A DNA stretch of 64,000 bases from Bacteroidota bacterium (lineage in GTDB: Bacteria; Bacteroidota; Bacteroidia; M30B66): NCBI GenBank assembly GCA_027490225.1, contig JAIXYK010000040.1:1-64000 (forward strand). The letters are read 5' to 3'. A program made the translations under genes and the position numbers. Positions 41,350 through 52,326 of the stretch are shown here, in pieces (position 1 is the stretch's first letter; every line of letters begins with the position of its first letter). The notes beneath the pieces are model-generated. The model did not search any database, was not told where the DNA came from, and saw only the letters and a program-made list of their open reading frames with translations.

Positions 41350-41436
41350 ATGTTTGCACCCATGATTCTTCAAACACTTTTATGTTGTCCTTGTATGATG
41401 CAGAAATGCAACAGGGCAATGATATGTTTGAACTAA
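41350..41436 (+). CDS. Cys/Met-rich leader peptide 1 (28 aa)
   Basis: ATG 41350 ... TAA 41434-41436 reads MFAPMILQTLLCCPCMMQKCNRAMICLN (5 Cys, 5 Met including the start). Alternative start at 41362. Followed by terminator at 41456. Below the size cut-off of the supplied ORF track. Confidence 0.75.
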   Translation: MFAPMILQTLLCCPCMMQKCNRAMICLN

Positions 41437-41455
41437 AAAAAATCAAACTTTTTCT

Positions 41456-41496
41456 AAAAGGCCCAATGCAATTTGCAAAGGGCCTTTTTCTTTTTA
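41456..41496 (+). terminator. Attenuator terminator 1
   Basis: AAAAGGCCC (41456-41464) / GGGCCTTTT (41480-41488) followed by TCTTTTTA. Confidence 0.85.
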
Positions 41497-41514
41497 CACC
41501 ATTCGATAAATAAA

Positions 41515-41673
41515 ATGACAAAAAATTCTAACAATCAATTATCAACTATAACTCAAAGGGAAAGATTAACTTCTGTTGATAGAATGATTGCATTTAAATC
41601 TATAAATATAAATATGATGATGTGTTGTTGTATGCCTATAAACCGGCCGGAACAACTATATCACATAGCATAA
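41515..41673 (+). CDS. Cys/Met-rich leader peptide 2 (52 aa; or 29 aa from ATG 41584)
   Basis: Contains ...MIAFKSININMMMCCCMPINRPEQLYHIA*; codons ATGATGATGTGTTGTTGTATG at 41614-41634; located just before terminator 2. Confidence 0.75.
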   Translation: MTKNSNNQLSTITQRERLTSVDRMIAFKSININMMMCCCMPINRPEQLYHIA

Positions 41674-41698
41674 GAATTTTGATTTTTGCTTTTTATAT

Positions 41699-41739
41699 AG
41701 CCCCTCCGGAAATAGTTCCAGAGGGGCTTTTTTGTTTTG
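41699..41739 (+). terminator. Attenuator terminator 2, upstream of metY
   Basis: AGCCCCTCCGGAA-ATAG-TTCCAGAGGGGCT (one C-A mismatch) followed by TTTTTGTTTTG; 24 bp before the metY ATG. Confidence 0.9.
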
Positions 41740-41750
41740 TAACCTTTTAA

Positions 41751-44111
<2,361 letters not shown>

Positions 44112-44130
<19 letters not shown>

Positions 44131-45338
44131 AAATAGGGCTATTTGGATTTGGAGTAGTTGGGCAGGGATTTTACCAACTCGCTAAATTAAGAGCCGCAGA
44201 TACAATTGATATAATTCAAGTGGCTGTCAAAAATCCAGCAAAAGCGAGAAGTATTTCAATTTCTGAATTTACATTTAACTACAAAGAATTACTAAATAAT
44301 CCTTCATTGCAATTAGTTGTTGAAGCCATAGATGATGAGCTTGCAGCATACGATATCGTAAAATCAGCACTTTCAAGAGGAATATCTGTAGTATCTGCTA
44401 ATAAAAAATTGTTGGCCAATCATTTAAGGGAATTCATAGAAATCAGTAACGCGTCTGGAGCTAAATTGCTGTATGAAGCTGCTGCAGCTGCTGCTATTCC
44501 TATAATTGGTTTATTGGATGGCTATTTTAATGAAGAGCCGATTAAGAGAATTGAAGGAATTGTAAATGGAACAACAAACTATATTTTAACCAAAATGCAG
44601 AAAGAGCGTATTAAATTTATTGATGCGCTGAAAGAAGCACAATCGCTCGGATTTGCAGAATCGAATCCCTCAAGTGATGTGGACGGATTTGATGCAAGTT
44701 ATAAAATTACATTACTTACTGCACAAGCTTTTGGAAGCATTATTGAACCAAATGAGGTTCTTCGTTATGGAATTCGTTTTATTTCCGAGGATGATATTTT
44801 TGAAGCTATTCAAAATAATAGAGTTATAAAATTGATTGCAACAGCTATACATTCGGAAGATGGTTTAATAGTAACAGTTTTGCCCACTTTATTAAATAAA
44901 TCTTATAATTTAGCATCAATGTCTGCCGAATTTAATGCAATTAATTTGGAAGCTGAAGATAGCGGAAAGCATTTTTTTGTAGGAAAAGGAGCGGGCGCTT
45001 TACCAACAGGAGCAAGTATTTTAAAAGATGTACTTCAAATAAGCAATAAAAAGTACTTGTATGGTAAATTATCCATTTTACCTCTTGAAATTAATCCTGT
45101 TTCTTATCAATTAGAATTAATTATTTCGCATCCGTCAGATATTAAGATAGAAGATTTTAGAATTACTGAACAACAACTGTTATTGAATGGAAAAATAAAA
45201 TCTAAAGGTTGGATAAATCTTAAAGTTTTGAAGCAATATTTACCAATATTTGAAGCTCAAGAAATTGGGATTCTTTCAACTGGAAATTTTAAGAAATCTG
45301 AGAAAAATCAAATTTATTATGGTTTTTTAAGTCATTAA
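44112..45338 (+). CDS. hom: Homoserine dehydrogenase
   Basis: KIGLFGFGVVGQGFYQL, SVVSANKKLLANH, IEGIVNGTTNYILTKM, AESNPSSDVDGFDASYKITLL; overlaps metX by 19 nt. Confidence 0.92.
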
Positions 45339-45410
45339 ATTCTAAATATTTTTTTTTGATTTCATTATACGTTTGATTTTCGGATATTTGACATCCATAC
45401 AAGTATATAG

Positions 45411-45689
45411 ATGTTAATTACCCTAAGACAACTGCAATATATAGCTGCCGTAGCTGAAACAGGAAGCTTTTCTAAAGCAGCTGAACTTTGTAATGCCGAC
45501 CAAAGTACAGTAAGTCAGCAGATTAAAATTCTAGAATCAAAACTTAACATTGATATTTTTAATAGAGAATTTCAACCTATCGTTTTAACTCCAGAAGGTA
45601 CAGAAATAGCTGGAAAAGCAAAAGAAATTTTAGAAAAGGTGGAAGATTTATTGAAGCCATTTAAAATCGCACCTAAGAAATACCAATAA
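45411..45689 (+). CDS. Standalone LysR-type HTH domain protein (92 aa)
   Basis: MLITLRQLQYIAAVAETGSFSKAAELCNADQSTVSQQIKILESKLNIDIFNR...LTPEGTEIAGKAKEIL; stops before any effector-binding domain. Confidence 0.88.
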   Translation: MLITLRQLQYIAAVAETGSFSKAAELCNADQSTVSQQIKILESKLNIDIFNREFQPIVLTPEGTEIAGKAKEILEKVEDLLKPFKIAPKKYQ

Positions 45690-45752
45690 GTAAATAATTG
45701 TCTTATTTTCAATATAATAAGTCGGAAGTATTGATATTAACCATACATCTGA

Positions 45753-45779
45753 TTTGACGTTCATTTTGAATTTACTTTG
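45753..45779 (+). promoter_or_regulatory. Bacteroidota-type promoter upstream of icd
   Basis: TTTG (45753-45756) and TACTTTG (45773-45779), resembling TTTG/TAnnTTTG elements, 15 bp before the ATG at 45795. Confidence 0.4.
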
Positions 45780-45794
45780 CAAAAAATTTAAAAA

Positions 45795-47297
45795 ATGAGC
45801 ACTTTAGAACAAGTTAATGTTGGAGTAGATTCCACCAAAGCAAATGAGGTTTTGGTTCCAATCACAGTTGCAAAAGGAGATGGTATTGGACCTGAAATTA
45901 TGGATGCTACTTTAAAAATCTTAAAAGCAGCAAATGCCCGCATTCAAATTGAAGAAATTGAAGTAGGTGAAAAAGTTTATTTAAGTGGCAATACATCTGG
46001 AATTGCCAAAGAATCTTGGGAATCATTAAGAAGAACCAAAGTTTTCTTGAAAGCACCAATTACAACTCCTCAGGGAGGCGGTTACAAAAGTTTAAATGTA
46101 ACAACACGAAAAATGTTAGGATTGTATGCAAATATTCGCCCTACAATCTCTTATCATCCTTATGTTGATACTAAGCACCCTGTAATGGATTTGGTAATTG
46201 TTCGTGAAAATGAAGAAGATTTATACGCAGGAATTGAGCACCAGCAAACAGATGAAGTAGTACAGTGTTTAAAGTTGATTTCTCGCCCAGGTTGCGAAAG
46301 AATTGTGCGTTATGCATTCGAATATGCAAAAAAATACAACCGCAAAAAAGTAACTTGCTTCACTAAAGACAATATCATGAAGCAAACGGATGGTTTATTC
46401 CACCAAGTTTTTGATGAAATTGGTGCTGAATATCCAGAAATTGAGCAAGAACATTGGATCATCGACATTGGAGCAGCTAAATTGGCTGATTCTCCAGAAG
46501 CTTTTGATGTAATTGTTACTTTGAATCTATATGGTGATATACTTTCAGACGTTGCTGCTCAAATTGCTGGTTCTGTTGGTCTAGCTGGTTCTGCAAATAT
46601 TGGTGACCATTGTGCAATGTTTGAAGCAATTCATGGTTCTGCGCCTAGAAGAGCAGGACAAAATTTAGCAAACCCAAGTGGTTTGTTGCAAGGTGCTATC
46701 CAAATGTTAGTGCATATTAACCAATCTGATGTTGCTACAACCATTCAAAATGCATGGTTAAAAACCTTGGAAGACGGCGTTCATACTTACGATATTTTTA
46801 AGGAAGGTGTAAGCAAGGAGAAAGTTGGAACGATAGAGTTTGCAGATGCTATTATTGCTAGATTAGGTCAGGTTCCTTCACAATTAAAAGAAGTAAAATA
46901 CCTTACAATAGCTGATAACACAGGAAGAGACTTTAAATATGTACGCAGAGCTCCTATGAAAAAAGAATTGATGGGAGTAGATGTGATGGTACATTGGTCA
47001 GGTTCAGATCCTTCAGAATTAGCTAGAATTGTAAATCAAGCTAACAATGATGCTATTGAGTTAAAAATGATTTCAAATAGAGGTATCATTGTATGGCCTT
47101 CTGGTTTCCCTGAAACATTTTGCACAGACCACTGGAGATTAAGATGTAAAGCGAAAGTTGATGGAAATACCATAACACATGCTAATATTGTGGATTTATT
47201 GAGCAGACTTTCAAATTTAGGAGTAGATTTCATTAAGACTGAAAATCTTTGCAGATTCGACGGTAAAGACGCTTGGTCATTAGGACAAGGACAATAA
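45795..47297 (+). CDS. icd: NADP-dependent isocitrate dehydrogenase, long type with C-terminal extension
   Basis: VAKGDGIGPEIMDATLKIL...NVTTRKMLGLYANIRP...VRENEEDLYAGIEH...LYGDILSDVAAQIAGSVGLAGSANIGDHCAMFEAIHGSAP. Confidence 0.9.
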   Translation: MSTLEQVNVGVDSTKANEVLVPITVAKGDGIGPEIMDATLKILKAANARIQIEEIEVGEKVYLSGNTSGIAKESWESLRRTKVFLKAPITTPQGGGYKSLNVTTRKMLGLYANIRPTISYHPYVDTKHPVMDLVIVRENEEDLYAGIEHQQTDEVVQCLKLISRPGCERIVRYAFEYAKKYNRKKVTCFTKDNIMKQTDGLFHQVFDEIGAEYPEIEQEHWIIDIGAAKLADSPEAFDVIVTLNLYGDILSDVAAQIAGSVGLAGSANIGDHCAMFEAIHGSAPRRAGQNLANPSGLLQGAIQMLVHINQSDVATTIQNAWLKTLEDGVHTYDIFKEGVSKEKVGTIEFADAIIARLGQVPSQLKEVKYLTIADNTGRDFKYVRRAPMKKELMGVDVMVHWSGSDPSELARIVNQANNDAIELKMISNRGIIVWPSGFPETFCTDHWRLRCKAKVDGNTITHANIVDLLSRLSNLGVDFIKTENLCRFDGKDAWSLGQGQ

Positions 47298-47317
47298 CTA
47301 GGCTTGTTATAAGTTTA

Positions 47318-47352
47318 AAATGCTGCAACATTATCTGTTGCAGCATTTTTTT
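47318..47352 (+). terminator. Intrinsic terminator after icd
   Basis: AAATGCTGCAACA-TTATC-TGTTGCAGCATTTTTTTT. Confidence 0.93.
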
Positions 47353-47403
47353 TGAAAATAACTTTCATTTTTTATTTCGAATAGCTTCTTATCTTTGTGA
47401 AAT

Positions 47404-47892
47404 ATGCGTTTAACAGTATTTTTTGCTTTTTTCTTCTGCACAACATTTTTACATTTACATGCCCAAACATTCGGCAACGTTTGCAAAGACTCAACTTTAG
47501 CCAGTTTTAATCAATGTTATGGTACTCCATTTCAGCCAATTTGCGGTTGCGACGGAATAACATATAGAAATGAATGTGAGGCATTGGCAAAAGGTGTTTT
47601 ATTATGGGGACAAGGACCATGTGAAGCATTAGATTTTGATGTTAGACCCAATCCTTTAGTAGACATTGGATATTTGGATATTATAACAAAACAGACTTCA
47701 GATGTTCAAGTTTGGATTTTCGATATGTTTGCGAGGAATAAATATTATTTCAGGTATCCTTCGGTTTACGAACAGACAATATTTCCAGCTAATCTAGATG
47801 CCAGAGAATTTGGAAACGGTTTGTTTTTCGTTGTTTTAGAAACCAACGGTTTTTATAAAGTTAAACGAATATTGGTTAATCAATTAGATTAA
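47404..47892 (+). CDS. Secreted Kazal-domain protein with sorting-like C-terminus
   Basis: Signal peptide-like start; CKDSTLASFNQCYGTPFQPICGCDGITYRNECEALAKGVLLWGQGPC Kazal-type motif (CGCDGxTYxNxCEA); C-terminal FDVRPNPLVDIGYLDI...NGLFFVVLETNGFYKVKRILV. Confidence 0.82.
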   Translation: MRLTVFFAFFFCTTFLHLHAQTFGNVCKDSTLASFNQCYGTPFQPICGCDGITYRNECEALAKGVLLWGQGPCEALDFDVRPNPLVDIGYLDIITKQTSDVQVWIFDMFARNKYYFRYPSVYEQTIFPANLDAREFGNGLFFVVLETNGFYKVKRILVNQLD

Positions 47893-49215
47893 TCCCCTCG
47901 CTTTTAATTCAAGGTATTTATTTACTGTATTCATTGATAAATCTTTGGGCTTGGTATAAATTACTTGGATGCCATGTATTTTCAATGTTTGTGAAAGTTG
48001 ATATTTTGTGCTTACAAACTTTTGAGCCATTGTTTGAATATAAATTTCCTCTAAATTGCTGGCATAACCAGCACTTAAATTACTCACCTCTTCATTTTCG
48101 AAAAATACAACAACTAATAAATGAAGTTTATTAAGCTTTCTAAGAATAGGCAACACTCGCTCTAATCCATATTGGCTTTCAAAATTTGTAAAGAAAAACA
48201 ACAAACTCCTTTGCGAGATTTTGTTGCGCACAGATGTATAAAGCAATTCATAATTCGATTCTAAATCCTGGTCTTTAATATGATACAATTTCTCTAAAAC
48301 TTTTCTCAGTTGCCTACGACTTTTATCAGCATTTAATACGTTTGCTTGTTTACTGTTGAAAGTTACAAGTCCAACTTTATCTTCTTTTTTTAAGGCAATA
48401 TTTAGAATTACTAAGGAAGAATTAATAGAATAGTCCAATAAACTAAGTCCGTTAAAAGGCAATTGCATCACTCTACTAGTGTCTATTAAACAATAAATTT
48501 GTTGAGATTTTTCTTCTTGAAACTGATTCACCATCAATTTCCCTTTTCTACTTGTTGCCTTCCAATTTACATTTCTGTATTCATCGCCGTACACATATTC
48601 CTTTATTTGTTCGAACTCATAGCTATGACCAATTCTGCGTAACTTTCTAATTCCTTGAATTGTGCTTATTTCTGAGAAAGTTTTTAATTCGAAATACCGC
48701 ATTTCGGCTACTGAAGGATAAACTGATACCTCTTTTTGAGCAGGAATAGTTATCCTTCTTGCCATTAATTTTAAGGCACTCATGGTAATCAATTGGATAT
48801 CTCCAAAACTATAAACTCCTCTCGATAATGGTCTAATGAAATACTGCAAGTTTTTATATTCTCCTGCCGAAAATTTTGCACTCATATTGAAATCTCTTTT
48901 CTGCAGTTCTTCCGGTAATTCATCAATAATTTCTACATTTAAATTAATTGATGAATGTGCTGTTAATTCAATATTAACAGGATTCTCGTAGCCTAAAGAC
49001 ATGATTTTGGGAAGTAATCTATTTGCTTCAAAGCGAATGTTTGTGGCGAATAATAAAACTAAATCAGTTATAGTAATTGCGATACTAATAGCAAGAAAAA
49101 TCTTAGCAATTATTAGCAACCATGGAAATGAAAATGCAAGAATAAATGCAAGTATATTAAGGGAAAATAACTTATATAAATTACTTCCTAATAATATGTT
49201 TTTTATTTGACGCAT
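47884..49215 (-). CDS. DUF58 domain-containing protein
   Basis: RRIGHSYEFEQIKEYVYGDEYRNVNWKATSRKGKLMVNQFQEEKSQQIYCLIDTSRVM signature. Confidence 0.9.
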   Translation of the reverse strand: MRQIKNILLGSNLYKLFSLNILAFILAFSFPWLLIIAKIFLAISIAITITDLVLLFATNIRFEANRLLPKIMSLGYENPVNIELTAHSSINLNVEIIDELPEELQKRDFNMSAKFSAGEYKNLQYFIRPLSRGVYSFGDIQLITMSALKLMARRITIPAQKEVSVYPSVAEMRYFELKTFSEISTIQGIRKLRRIGHSYEFEQIKEYVYGDEYRNVNWKATSRKGKLMVNQFQEEKSQQIYCLIDTSRVMQLPFNGLSLLDYSINSSLVILNIALKKEDKVGLVTFNSKQANVLNADKSRRQLRKVLEKLYHIKDQDLESNYELLYTSVRNKISQRSLLFFFTNFESQYGLERVLPILRKLNKLHLLVVVFFENEEVSNLSAGYASNLEEIYIQTMAQKFVSTKYQLSQTLKIHGIQVIYTKPKDLSMNTVNKYLELKARGLI

Positions 49216-50264
49216 TATCTTGGAACTTCAATAGATTCGATAATTCTTTTGATTACTTTGAAAGTATCAACTCCTTCCATTTCTTTTTCAGGCATTAATT
49301 GCACCCTGTGATTTAAAACAGGAAAAGCTACAAATTTTATATCATCCGGAGTTACAAAAGATCTTCCATTAATTGCTGCATAAGCTTTTGAAGATTTTAA
49401 AATTGCAAGCGATGCCCGAGGTGAAGCGCCAAGAAACAAATCAGCATCGTTTCTTGTTTGAACGACGATTGCAGCTATGTAGTCAATTAACTCATCTTTA
49501 ATAAATACCTTTTCAACCAGCCCTTTAATTTCAGCTATTTTTTCAGGATTTAATATTTTTTTAACATCATTTAATTTCGAATTTTTAAAATCATTGCTAA
49601 ACCTTCGCAAAATCTTTTTTTCATCTTCTAAATGAGGATATGTAATTTGAATTCGGAACAAAAAACGGTCTAATTGTGCTTCCGGCAACCTATAAGTTCC
49701 TTCTTGTTCAATTGGATTTTGCGTTGCTAAAACCAAAAAGGGATTTTCTAGTTGATATGTAATTCCATCTACACTTATTTGTTGTTCTTCCATTACCTCA
49801 AATAATGCAGCTTGGGTTTTTGCAGGTGCTCTATTTATCTCATCAATCAATACTACATTTGAAAAAACAGGACCTTTATTAAAAGTAAATTCTGAAGTTT
49901 TTAAGTTAAAAATACTTGTTCCCGTTACATCACTTGGCATCAAATCGGGAGTAAACTGAATACGCGAATAATCCAGTTGAAGGCATTTTGCTAAAATTTT
50001 GGCAGAAAGAGTTTTTGCAATTCCAGGAACACCTTCAATCAACATATGTCCACCAGCAAACATTCCTGTAAGCATATATGTTATCAAGTTCTGCTGACCA
50101 ACAAGTACATTTGAAAACTCTGTCTTTATTGCTTCTGCTGCATTTTTTACAGGTAAAACCTCTTCGTCAGGTAAATAGCTTTTATGTTCTGTAGGAATTG
50201 TTGTTATAATCTGTTCGGGATTATTCCTATTTTCCTGTTCTTGATTAATTTCTAATTCATTCAT
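49215..50264 (-). CDS. MoxR family AAA ATPase
   Basis: GGHMLIEGVPGIAKTLSAKILAK, VVLIDEINRAPAKTQAALFEVMEEQQISVDG, LATQNPIEQEGTYRLPEAQLDRFLF. Confidence 0.94.
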   Translation of the reverse strand: MNELEINQEQENRNNPEQIITTIPTEHKSYLPDEEVLPVKNAAEAIKTEFSNVLVGQQNLITYMLTGMFAGGHMLIEGVPGIAKTLSAKILAKCLQLDYSRIQFTPDLMPSDVTGTSIFNLKTSEFTFNKGPVFSNVVLIDEINRAPAKTQAALFEVMEEQQISVDGITYQLENPFLVLATQNPIEQEGTYRLPEAQLDRFLFRIQITYPHLEDEKKILRRFSNDFKNSKLNDVKKILNPEKIAEIKGLVEKVFIKDELIDYIAAIVVQTRNDADLFLGASPRASLAILKSSKAYAAINGRSFVTPDDIKFVAFPVLNHRVQLMPEKEMEGVDTFKVIKRIIESIEVPR

Positions 50265-51526
50265 TTTTTAGAGGTGTTTAAAAATTTACTGATAAGTTTA
50301 TAAAATTCAATTGCTTGATTGTCTTCTAATTCGACGTAATTAATCAATAAATCGTATTTATTTTTAATTGCTTGAATATCTTCTTTGTTTACTCCTGATT
50401 TAATAGATAATTGAGTGATGGCATCCTCATTTAATTCTGTTGCATAAATTCTGTATTTTTCTCGGATATACAGCAATAAATAGCGCATCTGATGTCTAAT
50501 TAATGATGGATGATTTTTTTGAAGAAATTGCAAACGACCAATAGTATTTACAAATTCAAGCGAACTATTATTTAAAGGTTCAATAACTTTAATGGCTTTT
50601 TGTTGTCTTTTAATGCCAATTAAAAGATAACTCAATAACAAAAGTATGAAAGTATACCAGGCCCATCTTAGCGCTTCATTATTAAGGATAAAGCTTAGAG
50701 GGCTTTTACCAGTGCCACTTCCATTATTTTGATATTGATTTTTTTGCCAAGAAAGGGCATATTGGTCTAAAACAATATCACCTTCAGGTAAATAACTCAA
50801 AACCTTGGCAACATATTCAGCTCTATCTGCATGAATAAGATGATAGTTAGAAAAGAATAGTGGATTGGTATGATAAAAAATGCGCCCCTTACCAAGTTTT
50901 AAGGAGCAGAAATTCACATAACCTGTTTCAAGAAAGCCTAGCGCTTCTAAATTACTTCCTGTTTCAAATTGATTTCCATTTAAATGTTTCCAGTAATGTT
51001 CAGCTTTTTTATCTGCATTTTGGTAATGGAAATTATAACTTTCAGTTCTTTTTAAACTCGAACTATAAAAATTGGAAGTAATATTGGAGTCGTTGATGTC
51101 AAATCTATGGTTCCATTCCAAAGGATAAAAAGTGTTGAATTTAAATATGCTATCAATTTTTTCAGGTAACTCAGTTGCAATAATTAATGCTGTATTTCCT
51201 TTTTCAATCCAATGGATAAGTGAATCTGAATTTCTGTTATTCAAATACATTACTTGACCAAGAAAAATAAAGTTTGATGGTCCTTTTTTTATGTCAGGAA
51301 GACCTGTTTTTAAATAAGATTTTTTATTGATATTAAATTCATGTTTTGGAAAATAATCATCTAATAGATTTGAAAAAATATAACCTCCATAAGGCTCGAT
51401 ATCGCTGGCCTTATAAGATTCAGACCAGTCAAATTTGTTATTATTTCTATTTAAATAAACAAAATAGATAATTAATCCAATTACTAAAGTTATTACAAAA
51501 GTTATGATAAGTCCCTTTCCCTTCAT
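50261..51526 (-). CDS. DUF4350-like membrane protein
   Basis: N-terminal TM, FSNLLDDYFP, IEKGNTALIIATELPEKI, GKGRIFYHTNPLFFSNY; position in MoxR/DUF58 cluster. Confidence 0.7.
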   Translation of the reverse strand: MKGKGLIITFVITLVIGLIIYFVYLNRNNNKFDWSESYKASDIEPYGGYIFSNLLDDYFPKHEFNINKKSYLKTGLPDIKKGPSNFIFLGQVMYLNNRNSDSLIHWIEKGNTALIIATELPEKIDSIFKFNTFYPLEWNHRFDINDSNITSNFYSSSLKRTESYNFHYQNADKKAEHYWKHLNGNQFETGSNLEALGFLETGYVNFCSLKLGKGRIFYHTNPLFFSNYHLIHADRAEYVAKVLSYLPEGDIVLDQYALSWQKNQYQNNGSGTGKSPLSFILNNEALRWAWYTFILLLLSYLLIGIKRQQKAIKVIEPLNNSSLEFVNTIGRLQFLQKNHPSLIRHQMRYLLLYIREKYRIYATELNEDAITQLSIKSGVNKEDIQAIKNKYDLLINYVELEDNQAIEFYKLISKFLNTSKK

Positions 51527-52326
51527 AGAGCATTCTTTTTTTCAACCTCAAAGGGCTTCACATTACTTATGAATTCTTTAAAATTCATTTCAATTAATGT
51601 AAACTTGTTAAAATCAATTTTTCTTTTGCCAAACCAAGAATATTCAAAATGTAAGGTAAGTTCAGAAAATCTATCATAATAAATTGTAGTAAATAATTCA
51701 TTACAATAGCTAGCATTCGTTTTGTCTTTTTTCCAAATTATCCATTTATTAATATACAATGTTGCAATAGATTTTAGATAATACAACCGAATGGCAAGAC
51801 TAAAATTTTCTTCTTTAATCGCTTCTTGTATTTTTAAGTCAATAACATCAATTGGTTTTTCGGTTTTATCTAAATCAATTATATTCCAATTATCTTCATC
51901 AATAACCCTCGTGTTTTTTGTATTTTGTTTTAAAATTAATATGATTATCAATATTAAAGCAAAGGCAACAACAATAATAAGAATTACTTGAAAAATTCCC
52001 AGATAACTTTTGCTTTCAGGTGGCTTAAAGTTATATTTTGATATTTCTTTTTCTTTTTCTTTTTTAATTATTTTTTCGTTGTAATTAAAACCATTAATAG
52101 TTTTTTCATATTTCTCCTTATCAAAATTCCTAGTTTTTGTGTTGGTTTGATTTTGCTGTGCCGCATCATTTTCTGAGAATATTACAGCTTCTATTGCAGG
52201 AGCTACACTAATGGAATCAGAAACAACTTCTTCAATATATTCGGCAATAGAATCGGAAGACTCTTCAGAATTTTGTGAAAAACACCTTAAACTAATCAAT
52301 AAGAAAAAAAACAAAAAACGACTCAT
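51523..52326 (-). CDS. DUF4129-like membrane protein
   Basis: Signal peptide, one TM, AIRLYYLKSIATLYINKWIIWKKDKTNASYCNEL...FSELTLHFEYSWFGKRKID. Confidence 0.72.
   Translation of the reverse strand: MSRFLFFFLLISLRCFSQNSEESSDSIAEYIEEVVSDSISVAPAIEAVIFSENDAAQQNQTNTKTRNFDKEKYEKTINGFNYNEKIIKKEKEKEISKYNFKPPESKSYLGIFQVILIIVVAFALILIIILILKQNTKNTRVIDEDNWNIIDLDKTEKPIDVIDLKIQEAIKEENFSLAIRLYYLKSIATLYINKWIIWKKDKTNASYCNELFTTIYYDRFSELTLHFEYSWFGKRKIDFNKFTLIEMNFKEFISNVKPFEVEKKNAL

Noticed and set aside
41382-41513. Plus-strand 44-aa ORF in another frame (MLSLYDAEMQQGNDMFELKKIKLFLKGPMQFAKGLFLFTPFDK) overlapping leader 1
   Set aside because: It reads through terminator 1 and has no regulatory amino-acid enrichment; likely a chance ORF, though Ribo-seq would settle it.
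41336-41521. Minus-strand 61-aa ORF across the met leader
   Set aside because: It spans terminator 1 and is antisense to the Cys/Met-rich frame; the plus-strand reading explains composition, terminator orientation and downstream genes better.
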